Assembly: GCF_013033355.1 (NCBI RefSeq)
Contig: NZ_WQDY01000013.1
Location: 62,001 to 126,000 of the forward strand
Source of the DNA: Ruegeria lacuscaerulensis
GTDB taxonomy: Bacteria > Pseudomonadota > Alphaproteobacteria > Rhodobacterales > Rhodobacteraceae
DNA length: 64,000 nt
Direction of reading: 5' to 3'
Made by a program: the position numbers and the translations under genes. This document shows positions 39,401 through 47,837 of the stretch, piece by piece. The first letter of the stretch is position 1. Every line of letters starts with the position of its first letter. The notes under the pieces were generated by a model, which was not told where the DNA came from, ran no database searches, and worked only from the letters and a program-made list of their open reading frames with translations.

Positions 39401-39494
39401 GGCCGGATACCTGACATCACTCGCCGTCCGTGTAAACGAAAAGGACTCGACCATTTTCTTTGAAGGCACCGACGCTGCAGGTCCGGAAACTTGA
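36408..39494 (+). CDS. ABC-exporter-like protein with degenerate ATPase, large insertion and C-terminal cNMP-binding domain
   Basis: A 1028-residue protein. Residues 1-320 are a type-I ABC exporter membrane domain. An ATPase-like domain starts at about 348 but its Walker A is lost (IKSSSAAERSAL, no GK[ST]). About 270 extra residues (448-715) interrupt it. It resumes at about 716 with PTVFQERAAFSRA in place of LSGGQ and LILDTALAS in place of the Walker B DE, and no switch histidine is seen. Residues 885-1005 are a cyclic-nucleotide-binding fold (AGQVIFSRGQAPDAAYLCISG, GRLIGDLSVITG). ATG 36408 follows GAGGCAGGG. ATP hydrolysis looks unlikely; a regulatory or scaffold role is inference. The next gene, a CPBP protease, starts two bases after its stop codon. 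Confidence 0.85.
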   Translation: MEPTLFSFIWKYSKKQQLILLVLTVLSFPFLYASLELPKQIINDAIGAPADTVTVFGITVTQVQYLLILCVAFLATVIASGLMKMRINTMKGVLAERMLRRLRFTLIHRTMRFPKSYFATTSQGELVSMITSEAEPMGGLMGDAIAQPVFQFGQMMTIVTFLFMQSVWFGLASIALIPLQAWLIPKLQRQINLLNKDRIQQVRQLSSEIGESAAGISDLRANGGWRYRLAQFSYRLGTLFEIRFKIYNKKFFMKFLNNLITQMTPFLFYSVGGYLAITGEVTVGALVAALGAYKDLSGPWKDLLTYYNQVQDMSLRWEIVTERFAPDNMIPEELFVGEPETIPRLTGDIELHNVTVRDDDGKTILEDIDLTIPSGARVAIKSSSAAERSALAQVLTRELLPVQGDIKIAGHNLASLHQAVIAARIGYAYSRPYLFDGTLGDNLLMPLRTHPQQSDDEANTPTRWKIEAERSGNPTDSLSAEWIDPGLAGLENADQIRDWWFELVEAMGIDEFMFRRTLRTQFDPAQHPALARDVVALRESVAQRLREKNLDRYVYRFDPDRFNPAVPLGGNLLYAAPSRDISPDILAGDGRFLAMLRAHDLDDEAMAIARAVLHTLNQTFGRDGTDHPLFLRLGMTKDMYYRLLDIEDRRKAKGDDAINERERALLLTVPFLLTAEQIGPDFPDEYKEKILSIRSGQAERLRASMNGMFIPVAPDTYIDRMTVMENALFGRISLTAGAHAEDIEDVVAEAMNEAGLRRRAAAIIYDLPSGLGGNNLPTVFQERAAFSRAGIKRPDVLILDTALASHDSESRLRTRLKLRELLPDSIMIFMENRFDHPEAYDLFVEIKDGRIDGVSKARVEDEPDATADLSRKLKIISSTELFSGVDGRNQRLLAFSAQWYDATAGQVIFSRGQAPDAAYLCISGQARLEWPEEGGEARPISDVEPGRLIGDLSVITGDPRQLDLVAVSDCSFLRIGAEELRAVVDSDAKVATQLLQTVAGYLTSLAVRVNEKDSTIFFEGTDAAGPET

Positions 39495-39496
39495 AC

Positions 39497-40393
39497 ATGG
39501 GCAAGCGAACACGTCCGACTTATTCGGCCCATGAAGTGTTGGTGGCCCAGGCCAGATCAAACCCTGAATTGTGGAGGCTTTTTGCGGGTCTAGGATTGAT
39601 CGTGGCGGTCGTTATCGCATTGAACCTTGCGATTTTCGCTTTCGCGGCTTGGGTGGGATCCTCCGCTTGGGCCGCTGGGCTTTTGACCGGATCGACACCA
39701 TTCGCGCTGCTTGTGTTGCTGGCCAGCTTTGCATTCGTGACTGTCGGAGTAAGATTGGCCGTACGGCAAGTACACCACAGAAACTTGCGATCGGTCTTGG
39801 GCCCGTTTCCGGAAACCCTTGTCCAATTCTGGCGCGTTTTCAGGACATTGCTCTTGCTTGGAGCGGTCGTTGCCGTTTTGCCACCTTACGACATGGGCAC
39901 CGAGTTGATCTCCAATACACCACTTGCGACATGGCTGATGTTTTTACCTTTGTCGCTTGCAGCTGTCCTGATTCAAACAAGCGCCGAAGAGATCCTGTTC
40001 CGCGGCTATATACAACAGTCTTTGGCGGCGCGATTCAGGTCGCCACTTATTTGGATCGGTGTGCCGTCCATTTTATTTGCAGCTGGTCACTACGCACCCG
40101 GAACCGCCGGTTCCAATGCTGGTCTTATTGCGCTGTGGTCCTGCATGTTTGGCGTTTTGGCTGCGGACCTAACGGCCCGAGCAGGCACATTGGGGCCCGC
40201 TATCGCGCTACACTTCTTTAATAACATCATTGCGTTATTGTTTATCTCGCTGCCTGATAGCCTCAGCAGTCTTGCGCTTTACGTGCTGCCATACGACATG
40301 TCGGACACCGATGTTCTGCGGCAGTGGCTACTTGTCGATTTCGCTGTGATGATTGTCGGATGGCTCGCTGCGCGACTTGCACTCAGGCGTTGA
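39497..40393 (+). CDS. CPBP (Rce1/CAAX-protease-like) membrane metalloprotease
   Basis: A 298-residue membrane protein with about eight helices. ABI/CPBP motifs are SAEEILFRGY (EExxxR), FAAGHYA and ALHFFNN, the glutamate-histidine set of this protease family. ATG 39497 lies two bases after the stop codon of the ABC-cNMP fusion gene; a TTG at 39491 overlaps that stop codon. The tight coupling suggests the two act together. Bacterial members can be proteases or immunity or scaffold proteins; the substrate is unknown. Confidence 0.87.
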   Translation: MGKRTRPTYSAHEVLVAQARSNPELWRLFAGLGLIVAVVIALNLAIFAFAAWVGSSAWAAGLLTGSTPFALLVLLASFAFVTVGVRLAVRQVHHRNLRSVLGPFPETLVQFWRVFRTLLLLGAVVAVLPPYDMGTELISNTPLATWLMFLPLSLAAVLIQTSAEEILFRGYIQQSLAARFRSPLIWIGVPSILFAAGHYAPGTAGSNAGLIALWSCMFGVLAADLTARAGTLGPAIALHFFNNIIALLFISLPDSLSSLALYVLPYDMSDTDVLRQWLLVDFAVMIVGWLAARLALRR

Positions 40394-40452
40394 TTGCATT
40401 TCTTTCCGTAGCGTCTTATTTGACGTCAAAGCCGCATCAGCAAGGTTCCGAT

Positions 40453-41376
40453 ATGAACTGGATCACAAACTACGTCCGCCCCCGGATCAACTCGATTTTC
40501 TCTCGCCGGGAAGTGCCAGAAAATCTCTGGCACAAGTGCGACGAATGCGGAACCATGTTGTTTCACCGCGAATTGGCAGAAAACCAGAATGTCTGCACCC
40601 AGTGCGACCATCACATGGCAATCACCCCGCGCGATCGCTTTGCGCATCTCTTTGATGGCGGCATTTTCACCGAAGTCGACGTACCTGCCCCCAAGGATGA
40701 TCCGCTGCAGTTCCGCGATCAGAAAAAATACCCCGATCGCATGAAGGCAGCGCAGAAAAAGACCGGCGAAAAAGAGGCGATGCTGGTCGCCGCTGGCGAA
40801 ATTGGCCGCACCCCGATCATTGCCGCTGCTCAGGACTTCTCGTTCATGGGCGGTTCGATGGGCATGTACGTAGGCAATGCCATCATCGCTGCCGCGCAAG
40901 AGGCGGTAAAGCTGAAACGCCCGCTGATCCTGTTTTCTGCAGCCGGTGGAGCGCGGATGCAGGAAGGCATCCTGAGCCTGATGCAGATGCCCCGCACCAC
41001 GGTCGCGGTTGAGATGCTAAAGGAAGCGAACCTACCTTATATCGTCGTCCTTACCCACCCGACTACCGGGGGTGTGACCGCGTCTTATGCGATGCTGGGC
41101 GACGTACATATTTCCGAGCCCAACGCACTGATCTGTTTCGCCGGCCCCCGCGTGATCGAGCAGACTATTCGTGAAAAACTGCCCGAAGGGTTCCAGCGGG
41201 CCGAATACCTTCTGGATCACGGAATGCTGGACCGTGTGACCAAACGGACCGAAATGCGCGACGAACTGATCACCATCACCCGTATGCTGATGAACCAGCC
41301 GCCCGCGGTCAAAGGCGATCTGCCTGCACCCACACCCCAAGAGGCCGAAGCGGCCGCACCCTCGGCTGAAAAATGA
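40453..41376 (+). CDS. accD: Acetyl-CoA carboxylase carboxyltransferase beta subunit
   Basis: A 307-residue subunit that with AccA transfers carboxyl from biotin to acetyl-CoA, making malonyl-CoA for fatty acids. An N-terminal C4 zinc ribbon (CDECGTMLF and CTQCDHHM) and the crotonase-fold carboxyltransferase core (GARMQEGILSLMQM, TTGGVTASYAMLGD) are present. ATG 40453 follows AAGG; the frame is open upstream to 40324. An Ala/Glu-rich tail ends the protein. folC overlaps by ATGA. Confidence 0.96.
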   Translation: MNWITNYVRPRINSIFSRREVPENLWHKCDECGTMLFHRELAENQNVCTQCDHHMAITPRDRFAHLFDGGIFTEVDVPAPKDDPLQFRDQKKYPDRMKAAQKKTGEKEAMLVAAGEIGRTPIIAAAQDFSFMGGSMGMYVGNAIIAAAQEAVKLKRPLILFSAAGGARMQEGILSLMQMPRTTVAVEMLKEANLPYIVVLTHPTTGGVTASYAMLGDVHISEPNALICFAGPRVIEQTIREKLPEGFQRAEYLLDHGMLDRVTKRTEMRDELITITRMLMNQPPAVKGDLPAPTPQEAEAAAPSAEK

Positions 41377-42647
41377 TATCCTCCTCTTCTGACGTCATCC
41401 TTGACCGGATGATGGCGCTGCACCCCAAGATCATTGACCTGACCTTGGACCGCGTCTGGCGTTTGCTGGCCGCACTGGACAATCCGCAGACCAAACTGCC
41501 ACCGGTGATCCATGTCGCGGGCACCAATGGCAAGGGCTCGACACAGGCCATGATCCGAGCCGGTCTTGAAGGGGCAGGGCTATCGGCTCATGCCTATACC
41601 TCACCGCATTTGGCTCGTTTTCATGAACGCATCCGTCTTGCCGGACAGTTGATTTCGGAACCCGCTCTGACCGAGGTACTGGACGAATGCTACGCCTCGA
41701 ATAATGGCGAAAACATCACCTATTTCGAAATCACGACCTGCGCCGCCCTGCTGGCTTTTGCCAGAACGCAAGCGGACTACACTTTGCTCGAGGTGGGCTT
41801 GGGTGGCCGTCTGGACGCCACCAACGTGATACATGAGCCCGCTGTGACGGTGATCACGCCCGTGTCCATTGACCACGAACAGTTCCTTGGCAACACGCTT
41901 GGCAAGATTGCCGCAGAAAAGGCAGGCATCATCAAACCCGGCGTGCCCTGTATCGTCGGGCCGCAGCAGGATGAGGCGCTCGAGGTTATCGAGTACACCG
42001 CCGCTCGTCTGGGCGCTCCGCTGCTGATCCAAGGCCAACACTGGCATGTCCATGAGGAAAACGGACGCCTGATCTATCAGGACGAAACCGGGTTGCGCGA
42101 CTTGCCGCTGCCGAACCTGTTGGGCGCACACCAGAATCAGAATGCAGGCGCTGCAGTCGCAGTTCTGCGCCACCTGAATATGGGCGATGACGCCTATGAG
42201 GCTGCCGTGACCCGTGCCGAATGGCCCGCACGAATGCAGCGCCTGAAAACAGGTCCGCTGGTCGAGGCCGCCGCCCAGGCCGAACTGTGGTTGGACGGAG
42301 GGCACAACGCCGCCGCCGGGATTGCTCTGGCCGATGTGCTGGCGAAACTGCCGCAACGCCCCACGCATATGATCTGCGGGATGCTCAACACTAAAGACGT
42401 CACCGGCTATCTGGCCCCGCTGGCCCAACAGGCCCAAAGCCTGACCGCCGTGTCCATCCCCGGTGAGGCCGCAACACTCAGCGCGGAAGACACCGCATCC
42501 GCTGCTGCCAAAGTCAACCTGCCAGCCACCACCGCACACAGCGTCGCTGATGCCCTCAACGCCATCACCACCAAAAACCCGCAGGCCCGCGTCCTGATCT
42601 GTGGCTCACTCTATCTGGCCGGTCACATCCTGCGCGAAAACGGATGA
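41373..42647 (+). CDS. folC: Bifunctional folylpolyglutamate/dihydrofolate synthase
   Basis: A 424-residue Mur-ligase-type enzyme. The P-loop is HVAGTNGKGSTQAM, the dihydropteroate-binding loop YTSPHLARFHERIR, and the central motif LLEVGLGGRLDATN. It adds glutamate to dihydropteroate and folates. The accD-folC coupling is standard in alphaproteobacteria. A palindromic dispersed repeat follows. Confidence 0.95.
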   Translation: MISSSSDVILDRMMALHPKIIDLTLDRVWRLLAALDNPQTKLPPVIHVAGTNGKGSTQAMIRAGLEGAGLSAHAYTSPHLARFHERIRLAGQLISEPALTEVLDECYASNNGENITYFEITTCAALLAFARTQADYTLLEVGLGGRLDATNVIHEPAVTVITPVSIDHEQFLGNTLGKIAAEKAGIIKPGVPCIVGPQQDEALEVIEYTAARLGAPLLIQGQHWHVHEENGRLIYQDETGLRDLPLPNLLGAHQNQNAGAAVAVLRHLNMGDDAYEAAVTRAEWPARMQRLKTGPLVEAAAQAELWLDGGHNAAAGIALADVLAKLPQRPTHMICGMLNTKDVTGYLAPLAQQAQSLTAVSIPGEAATLSAEDTASAAAKVNLPATTAHSVADALNAITTKNPQARVLICGSLYLAGHILRENG

Positions 42648-42672
42648 ACCAAATCCGCGTAGCTTCATCTGG

Positions 42673-42723
42673 CTAAAAATACCTCGGGGGAGGCGCGCGC
42701 AGCGCGACGGGGGCAGAGCCCCC
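42673..42723. repeat. Rhodobacterales-type intergenic palindromic repeat
   Basis: A 51-bp element begins CTAAAAATACCTCGGGGGAGG. It continues with CGCGC-GCA-GCGCG and GGGGGC-AGA-GCCCCC hairpins (42709-42723). From memory, elements of this type are scattered through Roseobacter-group genomes behind genes. It lies between convergent folC and zapE and may terminate either. Confidence 0.65.
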
Positions 42724-43781
42724 TATCCCCCCCAGTCCCGATCTTGCATCTCCCGCAGGCGTGACGCGGTGCGTTCAAATTCAAACGTCCCTTCTCCTTC
42801 GACATACAGCATCTCGGGCTCTGCGGCAGCCGAGCAAATCAACCGGACCTTTGCCTCGTACAGCGCGTCGATCAACGTCACAAACCGCTTGGCCTCGTTG
42901 AAATTGTTGCGCGACAGGCGGGGGATATCCTCCAGCACCAACACCTTCAACTCTTCGGCAATGGCCAGATAATCCGCTGGACCCAGCATCCGCCCGCACA
43001 GATCATAAAACGAAGCCCGCGCCACGCCGTTGCGGAAGGCCGGTAACTCAACCGCACGCCCTTTGACCTGCAGCACAAGCGGTTCCGCCGTCCCACCCGA
43101 CAGGTCATTCCACACGCTGCGCACGTTCTGCCGCGCCTCGGGGCCAATCGGTGTGAAATAGACCGGAACGCCCTCCAGCCGGTTCTGGCGATAATCGGTG
43201 GGCGAGACCAGCTCCCACACCTGCAACTGCTCTTTGATATGCGCGATGAAAGGCAGAAACAGCTGCCGGTTCAAGCCGTCCTTATATAGTTCATCCGGGT
43301 GCCGGTTCGACGTGGTGACGACCACAACGCCTCCAGCATGCAGCAGGTCGAACAACCGCCCCACGATCATCGCATCGGTGATATCGGTGATCTGCATCTC
43401 ATCAAAAGCCAGCAGGCGCACCGATTTGATCACCTCCTGCGCGACCGGGGCCAACGCATCCTCGACGCCCTCCTGCCGCGCCCTATGCATCCCGGCGTGG
43501 ATTTCCTGCATGAAGGCGTGAAAATGCACCCGCCGCGCCGGGATATCGTCCAGCGCGTCCACGAACATATCCATCAGCATCGACTTACCGCGCCCGACAC
43601 CACCCCACAGATAAAGCCCCTGCGGCGCGGGCGGGGCCTTGCGGAAAAACCCCCGCTTGACCGGCACGGACAGGGCCGCGCGGATGCGTTCGAAATGGGG
43701 CAGCACAGCCTCTTGCGCGTCATCTCGCGTCAAAGTGCCATCGGCGACGCGGGCCTCGTACAGCGAAATCAAATCCGTCAT
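42723..43781 (-). CDS. zapE: ZapE/AFG1-like cell-division ATPase
   Basis: A 352-residue P-loop ATPase with Walker A LWGGVGRGKSMLMD and Walker B RLLAFDEMQITD. ZapE/AFG1-family markers VHFHAFM and TTSNRHPDELYKDGLNRQLF are present. It associates with the Z ring under stress. The ATG at 43781 is preferred because MTDLISLYEARV is the family-like start; an ATG at 43826 in the same frame adds 15 residues but has its AGGA only 2-3 bases away. Confidence 0.92.
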   Translation of the reverse strand: MTDLISLYEARVADGTLTRDDAQEAVLPHFERIRAALSVPVKRGFFRKAPPAPQGLYLWGGVGRGKSMLMDMFVDALDDIPARRVHFHAFMQEIHAGMHRARQEGVEDALAPVAQEVIKSVRLLAFDEMQITDITDAMIVGRLFDLLHAGGVVVVTTSNRHPDELYKDGLNRQLFLPFIAHIKEQLQVWELVSPTDYRQNRLEGVPVYFTPIGPEARQNVRSVWNDLSGGTAEPLVLQVKGRAVELPAFRNGVARASFYDLCGRMLGPADYLAIAEELKVLVLEDIPRLSRNNFNEAKRFVTLIDALYEAKVRLICSAAAEPEMLYVEGEGTFEFERTASRLREMQDRDWGG

Positions 43782-43929
43782 AGGCCCGAGCCTTACCCGC
43801 CGGGTTGCCGCTTGAAAAGCGGGCATTTTCCTGACGCATCAAATTTCCTTAACTGAAGCGGCAAATCTGCTGATTTGACCAATAGCCAAAAACCTCTAGC
43901 GTTCTGGCAAAAGGAAATTCGAGGTCTGA

Positions 43930-45165
43930 ATGCCCCACTCTGCGAGTCTTTTTAATCCGATCCTGATCGTGGGCTGCATCATCATCACAGTCAGCTTTGC
44001 CGTGCGCGCCTCGTTCGGCGTGTTTCAGATCCCCATTGCCGAGGAGTTCGGCTGGTTACGTACCGATTTCTCGATGGCGATTGCCATCCAGAACCTGGCC
44101 TGGGGTATCGGCCAACCGATTTTTGGTGCGATTGCCGAAAAAGTGGGCGACAGACGCGCGATCATACTGGGTGCGCTGACTTATGCGGCTGGGATGGTCT
44201 TGTCTGCCTGGTCCGTGACCCCGTTTGAACATCAGACCTATGCGTGGCTGGTGGGGTTTGGCATCGCAGGCACCGGATTTGGCGTGGTTCTGGCCGTCGT
44301 AGGCAGGGCCTCGTCAGACGAAAACCGTTCGATGTCGCTGGCCATCGTCACGGCGGCGGGCAGTTTCGGACAGGTGCTGGGCGCGCCCACTGCCGAGTGG
44401 ATGCTGAGCTTTCTGCCCTGGCAACAGGTCTTCATTGTCTTTGCCGTGGCGATTCTGGCCCTTGTGCTGACCTTACCCTTCATGCGCGCGCCGCAACCCG
44501 CCACACGCGCGCAACTGGAAGAGAGCATGGGCCAGATCGTCGGCCGCGCCTTTCGTGATCCGTCTTATGCACTGATATTTCTGGGCTTTTTTAGTTGCGG
44601 CTATCAGCTGGGCTTTATCACCGCCCATTTCCCCGCCTTCGTGACCGAGATGTGTGGTCCCATCCAACCCGGAGGCGTCCTGCATTCCATCGGCATCACC
44701 TCGACATCCGCACTGGGGGCCATCTCGATCTCATTGATCGGTCTGGCCAATATCGGCGGCACCTTACTGGCCGGTTGGGCGGGCAACCACTTTCCCAAGA
44801 AATACCTGCTGGCAGGGGTCTACACCGCGCGCACACTTGCGGCGGCAGCGTTTATCGTCTTTCCGATCACGCCAATCTCGGTCATCGTCTTTTCGCTGGT
44901 GATGGGATCGCTGTGGCTGGCGACGGTGCCCCTGACCTCGGGGTTGGTCGCGCATCTTTATGGGCTGCGTTACATGGGCACGCTTTATGGCATCATCTTC
45001 TTCAGCCATCAGCTTGGTAGCTTTCTGGGTGTCTGGCTGGGCGGGCGCATGTACGACGTTTACGGAGATTACACGATGGTGTGGTGGATCGGCGTCGCCA
45101 TCGGCGCGTTCAGCGCCATCGTCCACCTACCGATCCGCGAAAACCGCAGTGCAGTCGCCGCCTGA
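43930..45165 (+). CDS. MFS transporter, monocarboxylate/oxalate-type
   Basis: A 411-residue protein with 12 membrane segments. The first helix (IIITVSFAVRASFGVFQIPI) and EFGWLRTDFSMAIA resemble the OFA/monocarboxylate branch of the major facilitator superfamily. TM-linked motif EKVGDRRAIILG is motif A. GAGGTCTGA lies just before ATG. It is divergent from zapE and convergent with the HAD hydrolase gene, which ends two bases after it. Substrate unknown. Confidence 0.88.
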   Translation: MPHSASLFNPILIVGCIIITVSFAVRASFGVFQIPIAEEFGWLRTDFSMAIAIQNLAWGIGQPIFGAIAEKVGDRRAIILGALTYAAGMVLSAWSVTPFEHQTYAWLVGFGIAGTGFGVVLAVVGRASSDENRSMSLAIVTAAGSFGQVLGAPTAEWMLSFLPWQQVFIVFAVAILALVLTLPFMRAPQPATRAQLEESMGQIVGRAFRDPSYALIFLGFFSCGYQLGFITAHFPAFVTEMCGPIQPGGVLHSIGITSTSALGAISISLIGLANIGGTLLAGWAGNHFPKKYLLAGVYTARTLAAAAFIVFPITPISVIVFSLVMGSLWLATVPLTSGLVAHLYGLRYMGTLYGIIFFSHQLGSFLGVWLGGRMYDVYGDYTMVWWIGVAIGAFSAIVHLPIRENRSAVAA

Positions 45166-45166
45166 G

Positions 45167-45787
45167 CTAGAGCGCCTCTTCCGAGTCAAGTAATCCTTCA
45201 GCCACCAGCCGGTCGGCCCAACCCTGCGGACCATCGAAATGATGCGTCTGCCAGCCGCGCGCGCGTGCTGTTTCGAGATTTTCCAGCCGGTCATCAGCGA
45301 ACAGCAGCGATGCAGGCGATAACCCGCAATCATCCTCGACCATTTCATAGATCGGCGCATGAGGTTTGACCGCCTTCATCCGCCCTGAGACATACTGCCG
45401 GTCAAATTCATTCAGAAACGGATAAACCGTGGTGGCATAGTCAAAATTCTGCACCCCGAAATTGGTCAGCGCAAAGACCGGAACACCTTTTGTCCGCAAC
45501 GCCCGCTGCAGCCGGACCGAGTGCGGAATTTCAGGGGCCGCCAGTTCGATCCATTTGTCATGCCACATACGGATCTCATCGCGCCATTCCGGGTATTTCT
45601 CGGCCCAGTCATAGATGGTGTCGGTAAAATGATGCCCCTGATCGACCAGATCGTTCATGCCGTGCAGGTCCACTTCGGCAAACATGGCGCGACGGCGATC
45701 CTCGCCGATGGTCTTGTCGTAATATCGCTCGGGTTGCCATTCGATCAGCACATTCCCGATGTCAAAAATCACCGCTTCAATCGGCAT
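45167..45787 (-). CDS. HAD-superfamily hydrolase (YihX-like)
   Basis: A 206-residue haloacid-dehalogenase-type phosphatase. Motif I is IFDIGNVLIEWQP (nucleophile Asp; D-x-G form as in YihX-type), motif II ALTNFG, the Lys is in KAVKPHAPIYEM and motif IV is LLFADDRLENLETAR. A helical cap lies between. The substrate is probably a small sugar phosphate, but this is not shown by the sequence. It stands alone. Confidence 0.87.
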   Translation of the reverse strand: MPIEAVIFDIGNVLIEWQPERYYDKTIGEDRRRAMFAEVDLHGMNDLVDQGHHFTDTIYDWAEKYPEWRDEIRMWHDKWIELAAPEIPHSVRLQRALRTKGVPVFALTNFGVQNFDYATTVYPFLNEFDRQYVSGRMKAVKPHAPIYEMVEDDCGLSPASLLFADDRLENLETARARGWQTHHFDGPQGWADRLVAEGLLDSEEAL

Positions 45788-45861
45788 GCTGCGCCCCTGT
45801 CAAATCAATCTGTGATTGCGCCAACTGAACCAATCCCCAACGCAATTTACAAGGCGAAACC

Positions 45862-45880
45862 GCAGCGCGGAACGCGCTGC
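45862..45880. repeat. Intergenic hairpin, candidate dispersed repeat
   Basis: GCAGCGCG (45862-45869), loop GAA, CGCGCTGC (45873-45880) is a perfect 8-bp stem. It is followed by CTGGCCCAACGGGAGGACGC and a second CGGGAGGG at 45925-45932. The layout looks like a mobile or dispersed intergenic element rather than a promoter. Confidence 0.4.
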
Positions 45881-45933
45881 CTGGCCCAACGGGAGGACGC
45901 GCATCTTTGAAGCGCAGACAACCGGCGGGAGGG

Positions 45934-46389
45934 TTACGCCCTCAGCGCCGCCCTCAGTTCCCGCTCCAGCGCATCCAGAAACCGCGACCGGTCAGCCTTG
46001 CCAAAGGGTTTACCGCCGCCGCCCGCACCCAAGGGGTTGGCTGCGCGCAGATCAGCCATCAGATCGCGCATCGCCAGTTGCTGCCCTATATTGGCCGCCG
46101 TGAATGCCTCGCCATTTGGGCGTAGCACCCGCGCGCCTGCCTCGACGCATTTCGCGGCCAAGGGGATGTCGGACGTCACTACCACATCCCCAACCCCACA
46201 GCGTTCGGCGATCCATTTATCCGCCTCATCCGCGCCCTCAGAGACGATCACGACCTGCACCAACGGGTTGGCTGAAGGCCGCAGCCCGCCATTGGAAACC
46301 AGCGCCATAGGTACTTTGTGGCGGGTGGCGACCCGCTCTGCCTCTGCTTTCACCGGGCAGGCGTCGCCGTCGATATAGAGCGTCGTCAC
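45934..46389 (-). CDS. YaiI/YqxD family protein (UPF0178)
   Basis: A 151-residue cytoplasmic protein of a PIN-like family. Acidic residues typical of the putative nuclease site are seen in [20 protein letters not shown] and [10 protein letters not shown]. Its biochemical function is not established. It overlaps the sthA stop codon by four bases and is probably co-transcribed with it. Confidence 0.9.
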   Translation of the reverse strand: MTTLYIDGDACPVKAEAERVATRHKVPMALVSNGGLRPSANPLVQVVIVSEGADEADKWIAERCGVGDVVVTSDIPLAAKCVEAGARVLRPNGEAFTAANIGQQLAMRDLMADLRAANPLGAGGGGKPFGKADRSRFLDALERELRAALRA

Positions 46390-47834
46390 GACTTCTTAGC
46401 CTGTTTCTCAGCGGGCTTTTTCTTAACCTTGAACTCCTCGGGGATCGGCATCCGGTTGAACGCATCTAATCCGGCGATCTTATAGGCCTCGGCCAGCGTC
46501 GGGTAGTTGAACGTGTTCTGGACAAAGTAGTCCACGGTGCCCTTCAGGTTCAGCACAGCCTGTGCGATGTGGATCAACTCGGTCGCGCCTTCGCCAACGA
46601 TCTGAACCCCCAGAACCCGGCGGGTTTTCAGCGAAAATAGCATCTTCAGCATGCCATGTTCCAATCCCATGATATGACCGCGCGAGGTTTCACGGAACCG
46701 CGCCACGCCGACCTCATAGGGGATGCCGCGTTCCTGCAATTCTTCCTCGGACATGCCGCAGGTGGAAATTTCGGGGACGGAGTAGATGCCGTAGGGGTAC
46801 CACGGGCTTTCCGGCAGGGTCGGGGTCTCCAGCGCGTGACACGCCGCAACGCGGCCTTGCTGCAATGAGGTTGACGCCAGCGAGGGGTGCCCGATCACGT
46901 CGCCCGTCGCATATATATGCGGCACAGCGGTTTGATAAGTCTTGCGATCTACCGTGATCCGGTTGCGGTGATCCGTCTCAAGACCTACCGCCGACAGGTT
47001 CAGGGCCGATGTCGCGCCCATGCGTCCGGCGGCAAACAGCAGCATCTCGGCCCGCACATGGCGGCCGTTATCAAGCGTCACTTCGACATGACCGCCTGCA
47101 TCTTCGATCTTTTCGACCGCCGAACCCAACCGCAAATCCACGCCGTTTTCGCGGATCTGATGGGTGAAATCGTGGATCAACCGGCTGTCGACGAAATCCA
47201 AGAACGTGTCGCGCGGTTCGATCAGCGTGACCCGCACATCCAGTGCCGAGAACATGGTGGCATATTCCACCCCGATCACGCCCGCGCCAATCACGCACAA
47301 GGAGCGAGGGATTTCAGCCATCTCAAGGAAATCGTCGCCGTCGACCACGGTCTTGCCGTTGAAGGGCACGTAATCGGGCCTATAGGTCTTGGTGCCCGTG
47401 GCGATCAGGAATTTGGCGGCAGTCAGGCGAGAGGTCTCGCCCGCATCGGTAGCAACCTCGACCTCGTGTGGACCGGTGAATTTGGCTAGACCGTTCAGCG
47501 TTTCCACATGGTTGCGGTTGAACTGATGCTCCAGCACGTCAACTTCGTGGTCCAACGTCATGTGCAACCTCGCCTTGAGGTCTTCGGCCCGGATCTGATC
47601 TTTTACCCGATACGAGCGGCCGTAAAAGCTGCGCTCGCGCCAGCCTGACAGGTTCAGCACCGTTTCGCGCAGGGTCTTGGATGGGATGGTGCCAGTATGT
47701 ACCGACACTCCGCCAAGCCGATCTTTGCGGTCGATCACCAGCACCCGGCGTTGCAGCTTGCCTGCCTGAATCGCAGCAGCCCGTCCCGAAGGGCCAGACC
47801 CGATGATAATCAGGTCGTAATCGTAATCGCTCAT
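46386..47834 (-). CDS. sthA: Soluble pyridine nucleotide transhydrogenase
   Basis: A 482-residue flavoprotein of the dihydrolipoamide dehydrogenase family. FAD site [17 protein letters not shown] site [13 protein letters not shown] and second FAD motif [14 protein letters not shown] are present. The redox-active CxxxxC is absent ([14 protein letters not shown]), as expected for SthA. It moves electrons between NADPH and NAD+. fghA lies three bases upstream on the same strand, yaiI downstream. Confidence 0.93.
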   Translation of the reverse strand: MSDYDYDLIIIGSGPSGRAAAIQAGKLQRRVLVIDRKDRLGGVSVHTGTIPSKTLRETVLNLSGWRERSFYGRSYRVKDQIRAEDLKARLHMTLDHEVDVLEHQFNRNHVETLNGLAKFTGPHEVEVATDAGETSRLTAAKFLIATGTKTYRPDYVPFNGKTVVDGDDFLEMAEIPRSLCVIGAGVIGVEYATMFSALDVRVTLIEPRDTFLDFVDSRLIHDFTHQIRENGVDLRLGSAVEKIEDAGGHVEVTLDNGRHVRAEMLLFAAGRMGATSALNLSAVGLETDHRNRITVDRKTYQTAVPHIYATGDVIGHPSLASTSLQQGRVAACHALETPTLPESPWYPYGIYSVPEISTCGMSEEELQERGIPYEVGVARFRETSRGHIMGLEHGMLKMLFSLKTRRVLGVQIVGEGATELIHIAQAVLNLKGTVDYFVQNTFNYPTLAEAYKIAGLDAFNRMPIPEEFKVKKKPAEKQAKKS

Positions 47835-47837
47835 GCG

